This document shows positions 26,613 to 36,051 of a stretch of 64,000 nt of DNA, piece after piece. The stretch spans positions 1-64,000 of the forward strand of contig NZ_JARFXX010000010.1 in the NCBI RefSeq assembly GCF_029218125.1. The letters are read 5' to 3'. A program made the position numbers and the translations under genes. The stretch comes from Oscillibacter faecalis_A. Lineage in GTDB: Bacteria; Bacillota; Clostridia; Oscillospirales; Oscillospiraceae. Below the pieces are notes generated by a model, which was given only the letters and a program-made list of their open reading frames with translations, was not told where the DNA came from and searched no databases. Within the stretch, counting starts at the first letter, position 1. Each line of letters opens with the position of its first letter.

Positions 26613-27605
26613 ATGCTTGATCTGGTATCATTCCTCCCCCGGGCCGTTATGCAGGGCATTCCACTGCTCTATGGCAGCACCGGTGAAATTCTGACCGAAA
26701 AATCCGGCAACCTGAATTTGGGAATCCCCGGCATCATGTATGTCGGCGGCATCTGCGGCGTCATCGGCGCGTTCTTCTATGAACAGTCCACCCCCGCAGA
26801 GGCTATGAGCGGACTGCTGGCTATCGGCATTCCCCTGCTCTGCTCCTTGCTTGGCTCCCTGCTTATGGGGCTTTTGTACTGCCTGCTGACGGTGACGCTG
26901 CGGGCCAATCAGAACGTTACGGGCCTTGCCATGACAACCTTCGGCGTGGGTATCGGCAACTTCTTCGGCGGCTCTTTGATTAAGCTGACCGGCAGTGAGG
27001 TCCCCTCTATCGCCCTTTCCGCCACCAGCGCCTATTTCAGCAAATCGCTGCCCTTTGCCAATCAATGCGGCTGGTTCGGGAAAATTTTCCTCTCTTATGG
27101 CTTTCTTGCCTATTTGGCCGTTGTCATTGCATTGTCCACCTCCTATTTTCTGAAGCATACCCGCGCCGGTCTGCATCTCCGTGCTGTCGGTGAAAACGCC
27201 TCCACTGCGGATGCCGCAGGCATCAGCGTTTCCAAGTACAAGTATTTCGCCACCTGCATCGGCAGCATGATTGCCGGACTCGGCGGTCTGTACTATGTGA
27301 TGGACTACGCCTGCGGCGTGTGGTCCAACAACGCCTTCGGTGACCGCGGGTGGTTGGCGATTGCGCTGGTGATTTTCACCATCTGGCGGCCCAATGTAAG
27401 TGTGCTGGCCTCTATCCTGTTCGGCGGCTGCTACATTCTGTACCTTTACATCCCCACCGGAACAAACCTCGCTGTCAAGGAGCTTTACAAAATGCTCCCC
27501 TATGTTGTGACACTTGTGGTTTTGATTATTGTCTCCCTTCGCAAAAAGCGGGAAGATCAGCCGCCGGCTTCTCTTGGCCTCAGTTTCTTCCGGGAAGAAC
27601 GCTGA
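26613..27605 (+). CDS. Nucleoside ABC transporter permease (second)
   Basis: A 330-residue permease of the same family, with LTEKSGNLNLGIPGIMYVGG near the N-terminus and a coupling segment GLHLRAVGENASTADAAGISVSKYKY. It forms the channel with the preceding permease. It begins three bases after that stop and ends at a terminator. Confidence 0.9.
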   Translation: MLDLVSFLPRAVMQGIPLLYGSTGEILTEKSGNLNLGIPGIMYVGGICGVIGAFFYEQSTPAEAMSGLLAIGIPLLCSLLGSLLMGLLYCLLTVTLRANQNVTGLAMTTFGVGIGNFFGGSLIKLTGSEVPSIALSATSAYFSKSLPFANQCGWFGKIFLSYGFLAYLAVVIALSTSYFLKHTRAGLHLRAVGENASTADAAGISVSKYKYFATCIGSMIAGLGGLYYVMDYACGVWSNNAFGDRGWLAIALVIFTIWRPNVSVLASILFGGCYILYLYIPTGTNLAVKELYKMLPYVVTLVVLIIVSLRKKREDQPPASLGLSFFREER

Positions 27606-27609
27606 ACAC

Positions 27610-27646
27610 AGGACAGCCATCTGCATAGCAGGGGGCTGTCCTTTTT
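27610..27646 (+). terminator. Terminator of the nucleoside-transport operon
   Basis: AGGACAGCC and GGCTGTCCT enclose about 15 bases and are followed by TTTTT. Confidence 0.85.
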
Positions 27647-27804
27647 ATAATCTATCTGATAGCCAATTGTTATCCATTATTATTTTTAATAATAGATATG
27701 TGATATTCCTACTTTTCTTGTCGGAAAAAACATTTTATAATAATGCGGTCAAAAAACGAGTGGACTGCGGAGCTGCTCCGCAGAAATTTCAGGAGGCAAG
27801 CAAC

Positions 27805-29079
27805 ATGGCAAACTGTGCAATCGTAGGTATCAACTGGGGCGACGAGGGCAAGGGCCGCATGGTAGATTATCTCACCAATCACTATGACATCGTGGTCCGT
27901 TATCAGGGCGGCGGCAACGCCGGTCACACGGTCGTAAATGACAAGGGGACCTTTGCTCTGCACCTGCTCCCCTCCGGCATTTTCCGTGAGGGTGTTGTGA
28001 ACATTCTGGGTAATGGCGTTGCGCTTGATTGCGAGAATCTGCTGGATGAAATGAATAAGCTCCGGGCTGCCGGGGTGACCATCACTCCCGACAATCTGAA
28101 GATCAGTGACCGCGCTTCCCTGCTGCTGCCTTGGCACCGGGACCTGGATGCGCTGGAGGAGGCCCGTCTGGCAGACAAAAAGTACGGCTCCACCAAGCAG
28201 GGTATTGCTCCCTTCTATGGAGATAAGTACCAGAAGAAGACCGTTCAGGCCGGTGAGTTGCTGCACCCCCAGCATCTGAAGGAGCATTTGGCCGATCTGC
28301 TGGAGTGGAAGAATCTGACGCTTCAAAAGGTTTACGGTGCCGAGGGCTATACGCTGGAGGCCCTGCTGAACTGGGTGGATACCTACTGCGAGGCTGTCAA
28401 GCCCTATATCACCGATACCTCCCGCTTCCTGAGAAACGCGCAGGCCAACGGCAAATCCATCCTTTTTGAAGCGCAGCTGGGCGCGCTGCGCGATCTGGAC
28501 TACGGCATTTATCCCTACACCACCTCTTCTAACTCTGTGGCCGCCTATGCTCCTGTCGGTTCTGGGCTGCCCACCGCGAAAATCGATGAGGTTGTCGGCG
28601 TAGTAAAGGCTTATTCCTCCTGCGTGGGCGAAGGTCCCTTTGTGTGCGAGATGTTTGGTGACGAGGGTCAGAAGCTCCGTGACGCCGGTGCGGAATACGG
28701 TGCCAAGACCGGCCGCCCCCGCCGTGTCGGCCCCATCGATCTGGTGGCTACCCGCTACGGCGTTGAAGTGCAGGGCGCGACCAACATTGCCCTGACAAAG
28801 CTGGATGTTCTCAGCTATCTTGACAAGATTCCCGTCTGCGCCCACTACGAGCTGGACGGAAAGCAGACCGATGAGTTTCCGTTCCCTGTCTGCCTGCAGG
28901 ACGCAAAGCCGGTCATCGAGTATGTCCCCGGCTGGAAGTGCGATATTTCCAAGGCACGGACTTGGGGGGATCTGCCGGAGGCTGCCCGCAATTACGTTGA
29001 GTACGTAGAAAAGGCCATCGGTTGCCACATCGGCTTCGTGTCCGTCGGTGCTGAACGGGACAGCCTGATCATCCGCTGA
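27805..29079 (+). CDS. purA: Adenylosuccinate synthetase
   Basis: Joins IMP and aspartate with GTP to make adenylosuccinate. The 424-residue product has the N-terminal GTP/IMP loop GINWGDEGKGR, then YQGGGNAGHTVV, DRASLLLPWH and the C-terminal RPRRVGPIDLVATRYG. I use the ATG at 27805, directly after AGGAGG; upstream codons in frame are noncoding leader. The leader has a TATAAT box at 27736-27741 without a clear -35 partner, and a CTGCGGAG/CTCCGCAG hairpin just before the ribosome site. Confidence 0.95.
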   Translation: MANCAIVGINWGDEGKGRMVDYLTNHYDIVVRYQGGGNAGHTVVNDKGTFALHLLPSGIFREGVVNILGNGVALDCENLLDEMNKLRAAGVTITPDNLKISDRASLLLPWHRDLDALEEARLADKKYGSTKQGIAPFYGDKYQKKTVQAGELLHPQHLKEHLADLLEWKNLTLQKVYGAEGYTLEALLNWVDTYCEAVKPYITDTSRFLRNAQANGKSILFEAQLGALRDLDYGIYPYTTSSNSVAAYAPVGSGLPTAKIDEVVGVVKAYSSCVGEGPFVCEMFGDEGQKLRDAGAEYGAKTGRPRRVGPIDLVATRYGVEVQGATNIALTKLDVLSYLDKIPVCAHYELDGKQTDEFPFPVCLQDAKPVIEYVPGWKCDISKARTWGDLPEAARNYVEYVEKAIGCHIGFVSVGAERDSLIIR

Positions 29080-29134
29080 GCTGTGATTGCCGCAAAGTCT
29101 TAGTAAAATTTTTGACTGTCAGAAAGGCGTTTTT

Positions 29135-30553
29135 ATGAGTAAGGACATTTACGAATCCCCCCTATCCTCCCGGTACGCCTCCCAATATATGCTGCATCTG
29201 TTTTCGCCGGATATGCGTTTTCAGACATGGCGGAAGCTGTGGGTAGCTCTGGCCAGAGCGGAGCATGAGCTCGGTCTGCCAGTTTCCGCAGAGCAGGTCT
29301 CGGAGCTGGAGGCACACATCAGCGATATTGATTACGCCGTGGCGGAGCAGAGAGAAAAAGAGGTCCGCCATGATGTCATGGCTCATGTCTACACCTACGG
29401 AAAGGCTGCGCCCTCCGCTGCCGGCATCATTCACCTTGGCGCTACCAGCTGCTATGTAACGGATAACGCCGATTTGATTCTCTATCGGGACGGCCTGAAG
29501 TATCTGCGGGGACAGATTTTGTCCGTGCTGGTGAATCTGTCCGCGTTCGCCAAGGAGTACGCGGCCACGCCCACTCTCGGCTACACGCATTATCAGCCCG
29601 CGCAGCCGGTAACAGTGGGAAAACGCGCTGCGCTCTGGATGCAGGATTTTCTCTCCGACTTGGAGGAGCTGGACCATGTGCTTGCCACCACGCGTTTCTT
29701 GGGCTGCCGTGGCACCACCGGCACAGAGGCCAGCTTTATGGACCTTTTTGACGGGGATGAGCAGAAAATTGATGAGATGAATCGCAGAATTGCGGCGGAG
29801 TTCGGCTTTGAAAAATGCTTTTCCGTCTGCGGACAGACCTATCCCCGCAAGGCTGACAGCCGGATTTTGAACGTTTTGTCCTCTATTGCTCAGAGTGCCT
29901 ATCGCATGGCAAACGATATCCGCCTTTTGCAGCATGACCGGCAGGTGGAAGAACCGTTTGAAAAAAATCAGATTGGTTCCTCTGCCATGCCTTACAAGCG
30001 CAACCCCATGCGCTGTGAGCGTATCTGCTCTTTGAGCCGTTATCTGATGGCCGATGCCGCCAACGCGCCGATGACTGCCTCCGTGCAATGGCTGGAGCGG
30101 ACACTGGATGATTCGGCCAATCGCCGCATTTCCATGCCGGAGGGTTTTCTCTGTGCCGATGCCGTGCTGCGGCTGTGCCAAAGCGTAACAAACGGTCTGC
30201 ACGTAAACTTGAAAATTGTTGACCGCACGATTCGGGAATACCTCCCCTTCCTCGCCACTGAAAATATCATGATGGAGGCCGTGAAGCGCGGCGGTGACCG
30301 TCAGGTGCTCCATGAAAAAATCCGGCAGCACTCCATGGCCGCTACCGCCCGGATGAAGGAGGGCGAACCCTGTGACCTTCTGGACCGTTTGGCCTCCGAT
30401 CCCGCTTTCGGCATGACCCGTGCGGAGTTGGACGCCGTAATGGAGCCTTCGCTCTACATCGGCCGCTGCCGCCAACAGGTAGAGCGCTTTCTTGCCGAAT
30501 GTGCTCCGCTGCTGACAAATGTCAAGGCCGCCGATGGTGCTATTGGTATTTGA
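29135..30553 (+). CDS. purB: Adenylosuccinate lyase
   Basis: Catalyses two fumarate-releasing steps of purine synthesis, including adenylosuccinate to AMP. The 472-residue product has LGATSCYVTDNADLI and TLGYTHYQPAQPVTVGKR near the middle and the fumarase/aspartase signature GSSAMPYKRNPMRCERI near residue 285. The start at 29135 follows AGAAAGG. With purA 55 bases upstream, the pair makes AMP from IMP, and purine uptake genes lie before them. Confidence 0.94.
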   Translation: MSKDIYESPLSSRYASQYMLHLFSPDMRFQTWRKLWVALARAEHELGLPVSAEQVSELEAHISDIDYAVAEQREKEVRHDVMAHVYTYGKAAPSAAGIIHLGATSCYVTDNADLILYRDGLKYLRGQILSVLVNLSAFAKEYAATPTLGYTHYQPAQPVTVGKRAALWMQDFLSDLEELDHVLATTRFLGCRGTTGTEASFMDLFDGDEQKIDEMNRRIAAEFGFEKCFSVCGQTYPRKADSRILNVLSSIAQSAYRMANDIRLLQHDRQVEEPFEKNQIGSSAMPYKRNPMRCERICSLSRYLMADAANAPMTASVQWLERTLDDSANRRISMPEGFLCADAVLRLCQSVTNGLHVNLKIVDRTIREYLPFLATENIMMEAVKRGGDRQVLHEKIRQHSMAATARMKEGEPCDLLDRLASDPAFGMTRAELDAVMEPSLYIGRCRQQVERFLAECAPLLTNVKAADGAIGI

Positions 30554-30580
30554 CTGTTCCAAAAACACCAGTCTAATCTA

Positions 30581-30620
30581 AAAAATCCCCGCTTCGGTTC
30601 AAGCCGAAACGGGGATTTTT
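30581..30620. terminator. Bidirectional terminator between purB and dnaE
   Basis: AAAAATCCCCG-TTTCGG type stem: AATCCCCGCTTCGG pairs with CCGAAACGGGGATT across a short loop, with A and T runs outside. Both neighbours end here. Confidence 0.85.
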
Positions 30621-30624
30621 CTGC

Positions 30625-33600
30625 TTATTTTACCACCACATTCTCGTTTCCGAGGACCTCCTGCGCTTCCTTTACCAGCGCGGGATGCAGCAGCGCTTGT
30701 GTTGCGTAAACCTTACGGGTATCTGCCATGACCATTTTCACGGTTCCCGTGCCGGGGAACATGTGAAACACCAGCTTCATGTGACGAATCGAAGCATCGC
30801 TCAAACTGGGGAATTTCAGGAACAGCGTCTCACCCGCCGCTTGCTTCTTCTGCTCCTGCGGCTCCGGGGCCGGCCCCTCCGCAGTAGACAGCGGATAAAT
30901 GGAGTCGCACATGATCTGCGGTGCCTTTTCATCTCGGACGGATAGCCGTCCTTTGACGATGACCGCCTGATTTTCCCTCATATAAGCGCCGCAGGATTCC
31001 AACACCCGATTGAAGCACAACAGCTCCATAGACGCCGTATCATCCTCCACCACAACGTATGCCATCAGACTATTGTTCTTTGTGGTCTTGGTCTTGCTGG
31101 AGGTAATAACTCCTGCGATGGTAATCCTCTGTCCGTCCGCAAAGCGCGTCGGTCCGCCCTCCTGTGCAAAATCCCTTATAATAGATGCAATGGTAGGCGC
31201 ACGGAGCTTTTGTATCTCCTCCCGGTAATGATCCATGGGATGTCCGGAAAGGTACAGGCCCGTGGTGGCCTTCTCCATACTCATCAATTCCTGCGGCGTA
31301 AATTCCGGAATTGCAGGCAGCGGAATTTCCTTTGTGGCGGGCTGCTTTGCGTTTCCGGCAGACATGGAGAAAAAGTCCATCTGCCCGTCCAAATTCTCCC
31401 GCTGCTGCGCCGCCACGGAATCCATAATGCTCTCGTAGACCCGCATAAGCTGAGAGCGCTTTGCGCCCGTAGAATCGAAAGTGCCGGAGCGAATCAAATT
31501 TTCAACCGCCCGCTTATTCATTTCGCTGCCGTTCATCCGGCTGCAAAAATCGTAAAGCGAAGTAAATTTTCCGTTGCTTTCCCGCTCCCGCATGGCCGCC
31601 TGAATAAAACCTCGGCCAATATTCTTGATAGCCACTAAACCGAAACGGATGCCTTGCTCCTCTACTGTAAAGCGGTCACAGGAGGCATTGATGTCCGGCG
31701 GCAGCAAGGCAATCCCGCATTCCCGGCACTCATTGATGTAACCGGATACCTTATCGGAGTTATCCAAAACGCTTGTCAGCAACGCCGCCATATATTCCCG
31801 CGTAAAGTGGCACTTGAAATACGCAGTCTGATAGGCCACCACGGCATAGGACACCGCATGGGCCTTATTGAAGGCATAATTTGCAAAGGCAAAGATCTCA
31901 TCATAAATTTTTTCGGCAGCTTCCCTATCAATGCCATTTGCTATACAGCCTTTGATATTTCTTGCCGGATCGCCGAACAGGAATGCTTTCCGCTCCTTCG
32001 CCACATCCTTCGCCTTTTTCTTGCTCATGGCGCGGCGCAACATATCCGCCTGCCCCAAGGTATAGCCGGCAAGCTGCTGAAATATCTGGATGACCTGCTC
32101 CTGATAGACGATACAGCCGTAGGTAATGGAGAGAATCGGCTCCAACTGCGGGATGATATAGCTCACCTTGCTGGGGTCATGCTTGCAGGCAATGAATTTA
32201 GGAATCGAATCCATGGGGCCGGGACGGTACAATGCGATGATAGCGGTAATGTCCTCAATATTCTGCGGCTTGAGACCGACACAGACGCCGGTCATTCCCG
32301 CGGACTCCATCTGGAACACGCCGTTGGTCTTTCCGTCCGAGAGCATTTTATAGGTCTCCGGGTCTCCCTCCGGAATATCCGCCAGCTTGAAATCCGGCTG
32401 CCGGGCCTGCACCATTTTTACCGCGTCATCCAGAACCGTCAGGTTCCGCAGACCCAGAAAGTCCATTTTCAGCAGGCCAAGCTCCTCCAGCGTGGTCATG
32501 ATATACTGGCAGACAACGGATTCATCATTTTTTGCCAGCGGCACATATTCGTAGACCGGCTTTCGCGTAATAACCACACCGGCAGCGTGGGTGGAGGCGT
32601 GGCGAGGCATTCCCTCCAGCGCCTTGGCGGTGTCAATGAGCTTTTTGACCTTTTCATCCGCGTCATAAAGCTCCCGCAGCTGCTTGGAAAGCCTCAGCGC
32701 ATCGTTCAGGGTAATGTGCAGGGTGTTGGGTACCAGCTTGGCGATGACGTCCACATCGGCGTAAGGCATATTCATGACCCGGCCTACATCCCGAATCACG
32801 CCCCGGGCCGCCATGGTGCCGAAGGTCACGATCTGAGCAACATGATCCTCGCCGTACTTACGGCGGACGTAATCCACTACCTCGCCCCGGCGGGTATCGC
32901 CAAAATCCATATCAATATCCGGCATACTCACCCGCTCCGGGTTCAAAAAGCGCTCGAAGTACAGACTGTACTTCATGGGGTCGATGTCGGTAATGTTCAG
33001 GCAATAGCTTACCATGGAGCCTGCGGCGCTGCCGCGCCCGGGACCGACAGGGATGCCGACGCTCTTAGCGTAGCGCACAAAGTCAGACACAATGAGAAAA
33101 TAATCGGTAAAACCCATTTTCTCGATCATGTCCTGTTCGTACTTCAACTGGTCCCGGTATCTGTCATCCTCGCCATAGCGGGCTTTGTAGCCCGCATCGC
33201 ACAGCTCCTTCAGATACGTGAAGCTGTCATATCCCTCCGGCAGCTTAAATTCAGGCAGATGATACTTACCGAACGTAAATTCCAGATTGCACAGGTCCGC
33301 GATTTTCTGCGTATTTTCGATTGCGCCCTCGTAGCCCTCGAACAACGCCTGCATCTCCGCTTCGCTGCGGAGGTAGAAATTCTGCGGCTCATAGCGCATC
33401 CGACTCTCGTCATCTACTGTTTTTCCCGTCTGGATACACAGCAGAATGTCATGCGCCTCGGCGTCCTCCTTGCGGAGATAGTGGGCATCATTGGTGCAGA
33501 CCATGGGAATCCCGGTTTCCTGATGGATTTTCAAAATCGACTGGTTTACCAGCTTCTGATCCCGGATACCGTGGTCCTGAAGCTCCAGATAAAAGTGCTC

Positions 33601-34107
33601 CGGGCCAAACAGCTCCGCCATCTCAAGGGCGTATGCCTTGGCGTTATCATATTCGCCGTTGCGGAGACGGCGGGGAATCTCACCTGCCAGACAGGCGGAC
33701 AGAGCGATCAGGCCCTTGGAATGCTCCCTCAGCAGCCCTTGATCGATTCGCGGCTTGATATAAAAGCCCTCCGTCCAAGCCAAAGACACCATGTAGGAAA
33801 GGTTCCGATACCCCTCCTCGTTTTCGCACAACAGAACAAGATGCCTGCTTTCGCTGTCGAACTCATGTACCTTGTCAAACCGGGTACGCCCCTGCGGGGC
33901 AACATAGACCTCGCAGCCAATGATGGGCTTGATACCCGCCGCCTTACAGGCGCGGTAAAAGTCGATCACGCCGTACATCACGCCGTGATCCGTAATGGCG
34001 CAGGCAGTCTGCCCCATGGACTTGATGACCTCCGGCAGCTCCTTGATCTTGCAGAATCCATCCAGCAGGCTGAACTCCGTATGAACGTGTAAATGGGTAA
34101 AGGGCAT
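30625..34107 (-). CDS. dnaE: DNA polymerase III alpha subunit, DnaE type
   Basis: A 1160-residue replicative polymerase subunit. In order: PHP domain (THLHVHTEFSLLDGF at the start, ITDHGVMYGV), polymerase core with GPGRGSAAGS near 354 and the catalytic PDIDMDF near 394, the fingers/tau-binding part, a helix-hairpin-helix region and a C-terminal OB fold (ITIAGVITSSKTKTTKN). There is no inserted 3'-5' exonuclease, so it is DnaE rather than PolC. The start at 34107 has AGGAGG. It follows the zinc-ribbon gene by about 44 bases. Confidence 0.96.
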   Translation of the reverse strand: MPFTHLHVHTEFSLLDGFCKIKELPEVIKSMGQTACAITDHGVMYGVIDFYRACKAAGIKPIIGCEVYVAPQGRTRFDKVHEFDSESRHLVLLCENEEGYRNLSYMVSLAWTEGFYIKPRIDQGLLREHSKGLIALSACLAGEIPRRLRNGEYDNAKAYALEMAELFGPEHFYLELQDHGIRDQKLVNQSILKIHQETGIPMVCTNDAHYLRKEDAEAHDILLCIQTGKTVDDESRMRYEPQNFYLRSEAEMQALFEGYEGAIENTQKIADLCNLEFTFGKYHLPEFKLPEGYDSFTYLKELCDAGYKARYGEDDRYRDQLKYEQDMIEKMGFTDYFLIVSDFVRYAKSVGIPVGPGRGSAAGSMVSYCLNITDIDPMKYSLYFERFLNPERVSMPDIDMDFGDTRRGEVVDYVRRKYGEDHVAQIVTFGTMAARGVIRDVGRVMNMPYADVDVIAKLVPNTLHITLNDALRLSKQLRELYDADEKVKKLIDTAKALEGMPRHASTHAAGVVITRKPVYEYVPLAKNDESVVCQYIMTTLEELGLLKMDFLGLRNLTVLDDAVKMVQARQPDFKLADIPEGDPETYKMLSDGKTNGVFQMESAGMTGVCVGLKPQNIEDITAIIALYRPGPMDSIPKFIACKHDPSKVSYIIPQLEPILSITYGCIVYQEQVIQIFQQLAGYTLGQADMLRRAMSKKKAKDVAKERKAFLFGDPARNIKGCIANGIDREAAEKIYDEIFAFANYAFNKAHAVSYAVVAYQTAYFKCHFTREYMAALLTSVLDNSDKVSGYINECRECGIALLPPDINASCDRFTVEEQGIRFGLVAIKNIGRGFIQAAMRERESNGKFTSLYDFCSRMNGSEMNKRAVENLIRSGTFDSTGAKRSQLMRVYESIMDSVAAQQRENLDGQMDFFSMSAGNAKQPATKEIPLPAIPEFTPQELMSMEKATTGLYLSGHPMDHYREEIQKLRAPTIASIIRDFAQEGGPTRFADGQRITIAGVITSSKTKTTKNNSLMAYVVVEDDTASMELLCFNRVLESCGAYMRENQAVIVKGRLSVRDEKAPQIMCDSIYPLSTAEGPAPEPQEQKKQAAGETLFLKFPSLSDASIRHMKLVFHMFPGTGTVKMVMADTRKVYATQALLHPALVKEAQEVLGNENVVVK

Positions 34108-34151
34108 AGAAACCTCCTATGGCCGGTCAAGGGTAATGTTCAGCGGCAGAA

Positions 34152-34466
34152 TCAGCCGCAGTCATCCAGCGATTTTCCGCAGCCGGGGCAAAAATGCGGA
34201 ACAGAGCCGGGCAGTCTGCCTCCTGCCATCAGGGACTTGCCGCAATAGGGGCAGCGCAGCTGAACGGCGGCATACAACAGACCGCCGGCTCCCAGAATAA
34301 CGCCGATGACCCCCATCGCATACATCACTGTCGCCGGAATGGAGCTTCCCTTTGATATCGCCGCTCCCACCACAAGGGACAGCACCATCAATCCCAGTCC
34401 GGCAAGCGCCGTATAGACCGCAGTTTTTAAGGTTTTATGCGGTCCGCTTATTTTCTTTTTCGTCAT
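34152..34466 (-). CDS. Small two-helix membrane protein with C-terminal zinc ribbon
   Basis: A 104-residue protein: basic N-terminus, two membrane segments (about 16-35 and 46-68), then CPYCGKSLMAGG and FCPGCGKSL, a four-cysteine zinc ribbon. I do not recognise a named family. The ATG at 34466 follows GGAAAGAG; upstream codons in frame are not supported. It is probably cotranscribed with dnaE, which says little about its job. Confidence 0.7.
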   Translation of the reverse strand: MTKKKISGPHKTLKTAVYTALAGLGLMVLSLVVGAAISKGSSIPATVMYAMGVIGVILGAGGLLYAAVQLRCPYCGKSLMAGGRLPGSVPHFCPGCGKSLDDCG

Positions 34467-34560
34467 ATTGCTTCTCTCTTTCCCTGTAAACTCATCATCT
34501 ATAAAACCGCGCAAATCGAGTCATACTATCCTCAAATTTCAACGGAAGCGAGTTGATGGT

Positions 34561-34824
34561 ATGATTCCCTGCACCAGTCATTGCATCTATCAAAGCGATG
34601 GTGTCTGTACGCTGGACAGCGCTGCTGCCGCCGGAATGCCGGCACTTGGCGGTGCGTGCATTCACTTCATTCCGCAGGGCGGAGAGCCGCTCGGATCGCC
34701 TCACCGATATTCCGGGCCGGGATCACCGTCAAGCCGCTCTGAACCTTTATGGTATTTGCCCGATGAGCCGGCACCACGCACTTCCGGAATCCCAAGCGCT
34801 GAATTTCAGAAACCCTCTGACTGA
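34561..34824 (+). CDS. Small Cys-rich protein, antisense overlap with radA
   Basis: The first 37 residues (start MIPCTSHCIYQSDGVC, later GGACIHFIPQ) match, from memory, a short clostridial protein of about 40-55 residues with spacing C-x3-C-x7-C and a final Cys. In that family the chain ends soon after the last Cys-aromatic segment. Here the frame continues about 50 more residues across the 3' end of radA on the other strand, so the stop may have been lost or the tail may be functional. Function is unknown. The ribosome site is weak. Confidence 0.5.
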   Translation: MIPCTSHCIYQSDGVCTLDSAAAAGMPALGGACIHFIPQGGEPLGSPHRYSGPGSPSSRSEPLWYLPDEPAPRTSGIPSAEFQKPSD

Positions 34825-36040
34825 GCTGATTGACGCTCCGCAGCTCCCCGGTAAGGCCCACCTCGCCGATGGCCACTAAGTCACTTGGCACCGGCCGGTC
34901 CAAATAGCTGGAGGCCAGCGCAATGACCGCCGCAAGGTCCGCGGCAGGCTCGTCCAGATATAGGCCGCCCACAATGTTCAGATAGGCGTCACAGGCGGAT
35001 ATCTTCAGCCCGCCCCGCTTTTCCAGCACTGCCAGCAGCATGGCCGCACGGTTGTAGTCAAAGCCGTTGCTGGTGCGCCGGGGATTGCTCCCGGCGGAGG
35101 TGACCACAAGGGCCTGCAGTTCTGCCAGCACCGGCCTTGCCCCCTCCATCACGCAGGTGACACAGGTGCCGGGCGCATCCTCCGGCCTGCCGGAGAGCAG
35201 CATTTCCGACGGGTTTTCCACCTCGGTCAGTCCACTATCCCGCATTTCAAATACGCCGATTTCATTAGTGGCGCCAAAGCGGTTCTTTGCCGCCCGCAGG
35301 ATTCGATAGCTGGTGTGCTGATCTCCCTCAAAGTACAGCACACAGTCCACCATGTGCTCTAAAACCTTCGGGCCGGCGATAGAGCCCTCCTTATTGACAT
35401 GACCAATGACAAATACCGTGATTCCCTGTCCCTTTGCCACCTGCATCAGTGACAAAGTACAATCCTTTACTTGGCTGACACTGCCTGCTGCGGCGTCCAG
35501 CGCATCGTTATATAGCGTCTGGATGGAGTCCACGATCAGGATATCCGGCTGCTCCGTGTTGACGGACTCCAGCACATCGCCCAAATTCGTTTCAGAGAGC
35601 ACCAGCAGCTGGTCACTTTCCACCCGCAGCCGCTTTGCGCGGAGCTTGAGCTGATGCTCCGACTCCTCGCCGGAGATGTACAGCACCCTTGAAAACTCAC
35701 ACAGCTTACTGCAAATTTGCAGCATCAGCGTTGATTTTCCGATTCCCGGCGCACCGCCTACCAGCACCAGTGAGCCCTTGACCGCACCGCCGCCCAGAAC
35801 GCGGTCCAACTCTCCCATACCGGTGGGGAACCGAATTTCCTCGTCTGTTGTCAGCTCCGTCACCGGGCAGGCGCGCCTCCGTGTCAGCCCCACCCGGGCA
35901 GAGCCACCCTTACCAACACCCTTTGGCAGCTCCGGCTGCTCCACAATGGTGTTCCATGCTCCACAGGCCGGACATTTTCCGGCCCACTTTGCGGTCTCAT
36001 TGCCGCATTCCGTACAATAAAACAATGTTCTTGACTTCAT
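34667..36040 (-). CDS. radA: DNA repair protein RadA (Sms)
   Basis: A RecA-like helicase that promotes branch migration in recombination. The 457-residue product has an N-terminal zinc finger (Cys 9, 12, 23, 26), Walker A GGAPGIGKST, the RadA-specific KNRFG motif and a C-terminal Lon-protease-like domain (GGLYLDEPAADLAAVIALASSY). The start is ATG 36040 with AAAGGG six bases upstream; an ATG two codons earlier is less well placed. It lies 11 bases after cwlD. Confidence 0.95.
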   Translation of the reverse strand: MKSRTLFYCTECGNETAKWAGKCPACGAWNTIVEQPELPKGVGKGGSARVGLTRRRACPVTELTTDEEIRFPTGMGELDRVLGGGAVKGSLVLVGGAPGIGKSTLMLQICSKLCEFSRVLYISGEESEHQLKLRAKRLRVESDQLLVLSETNLGDVLESVNTEQPDILIVDSIQTLYNDALDAAAGSVSQVKDCTLSLMQVAKGQGITVFVIGHVNKEGSIAGPKVLEHMVDCVLYFEGDQHTSYRILRAAKNRFGATNEIGVFEMRDSGLTEVENPSEMLLSGRPEDAPGTCVTCVMEGARPVLAELQALVVTSAGSNPRRTSNGFDYNRAAMLLAVLEKRGGLKISACDAYLNIVGGLYLDEPAADLAAVIALASSYLDRPVPSDLVAIGEVGLTGELRSVNQLSQRVSEIQRLGFRKCVVPAHRANTIKVQSGLTVIPARNIGEAIRAALRPAE

Positions 36041-36051
36041 TGCCATCCCTT

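Noticed and set aside
31654..34092. An 812-codon open frame on the plus strand opposite dnaE
   Set aside because: It mirrors dnaE codon structure, has no ribosome site or recognisable motif, and dnaE is certain.
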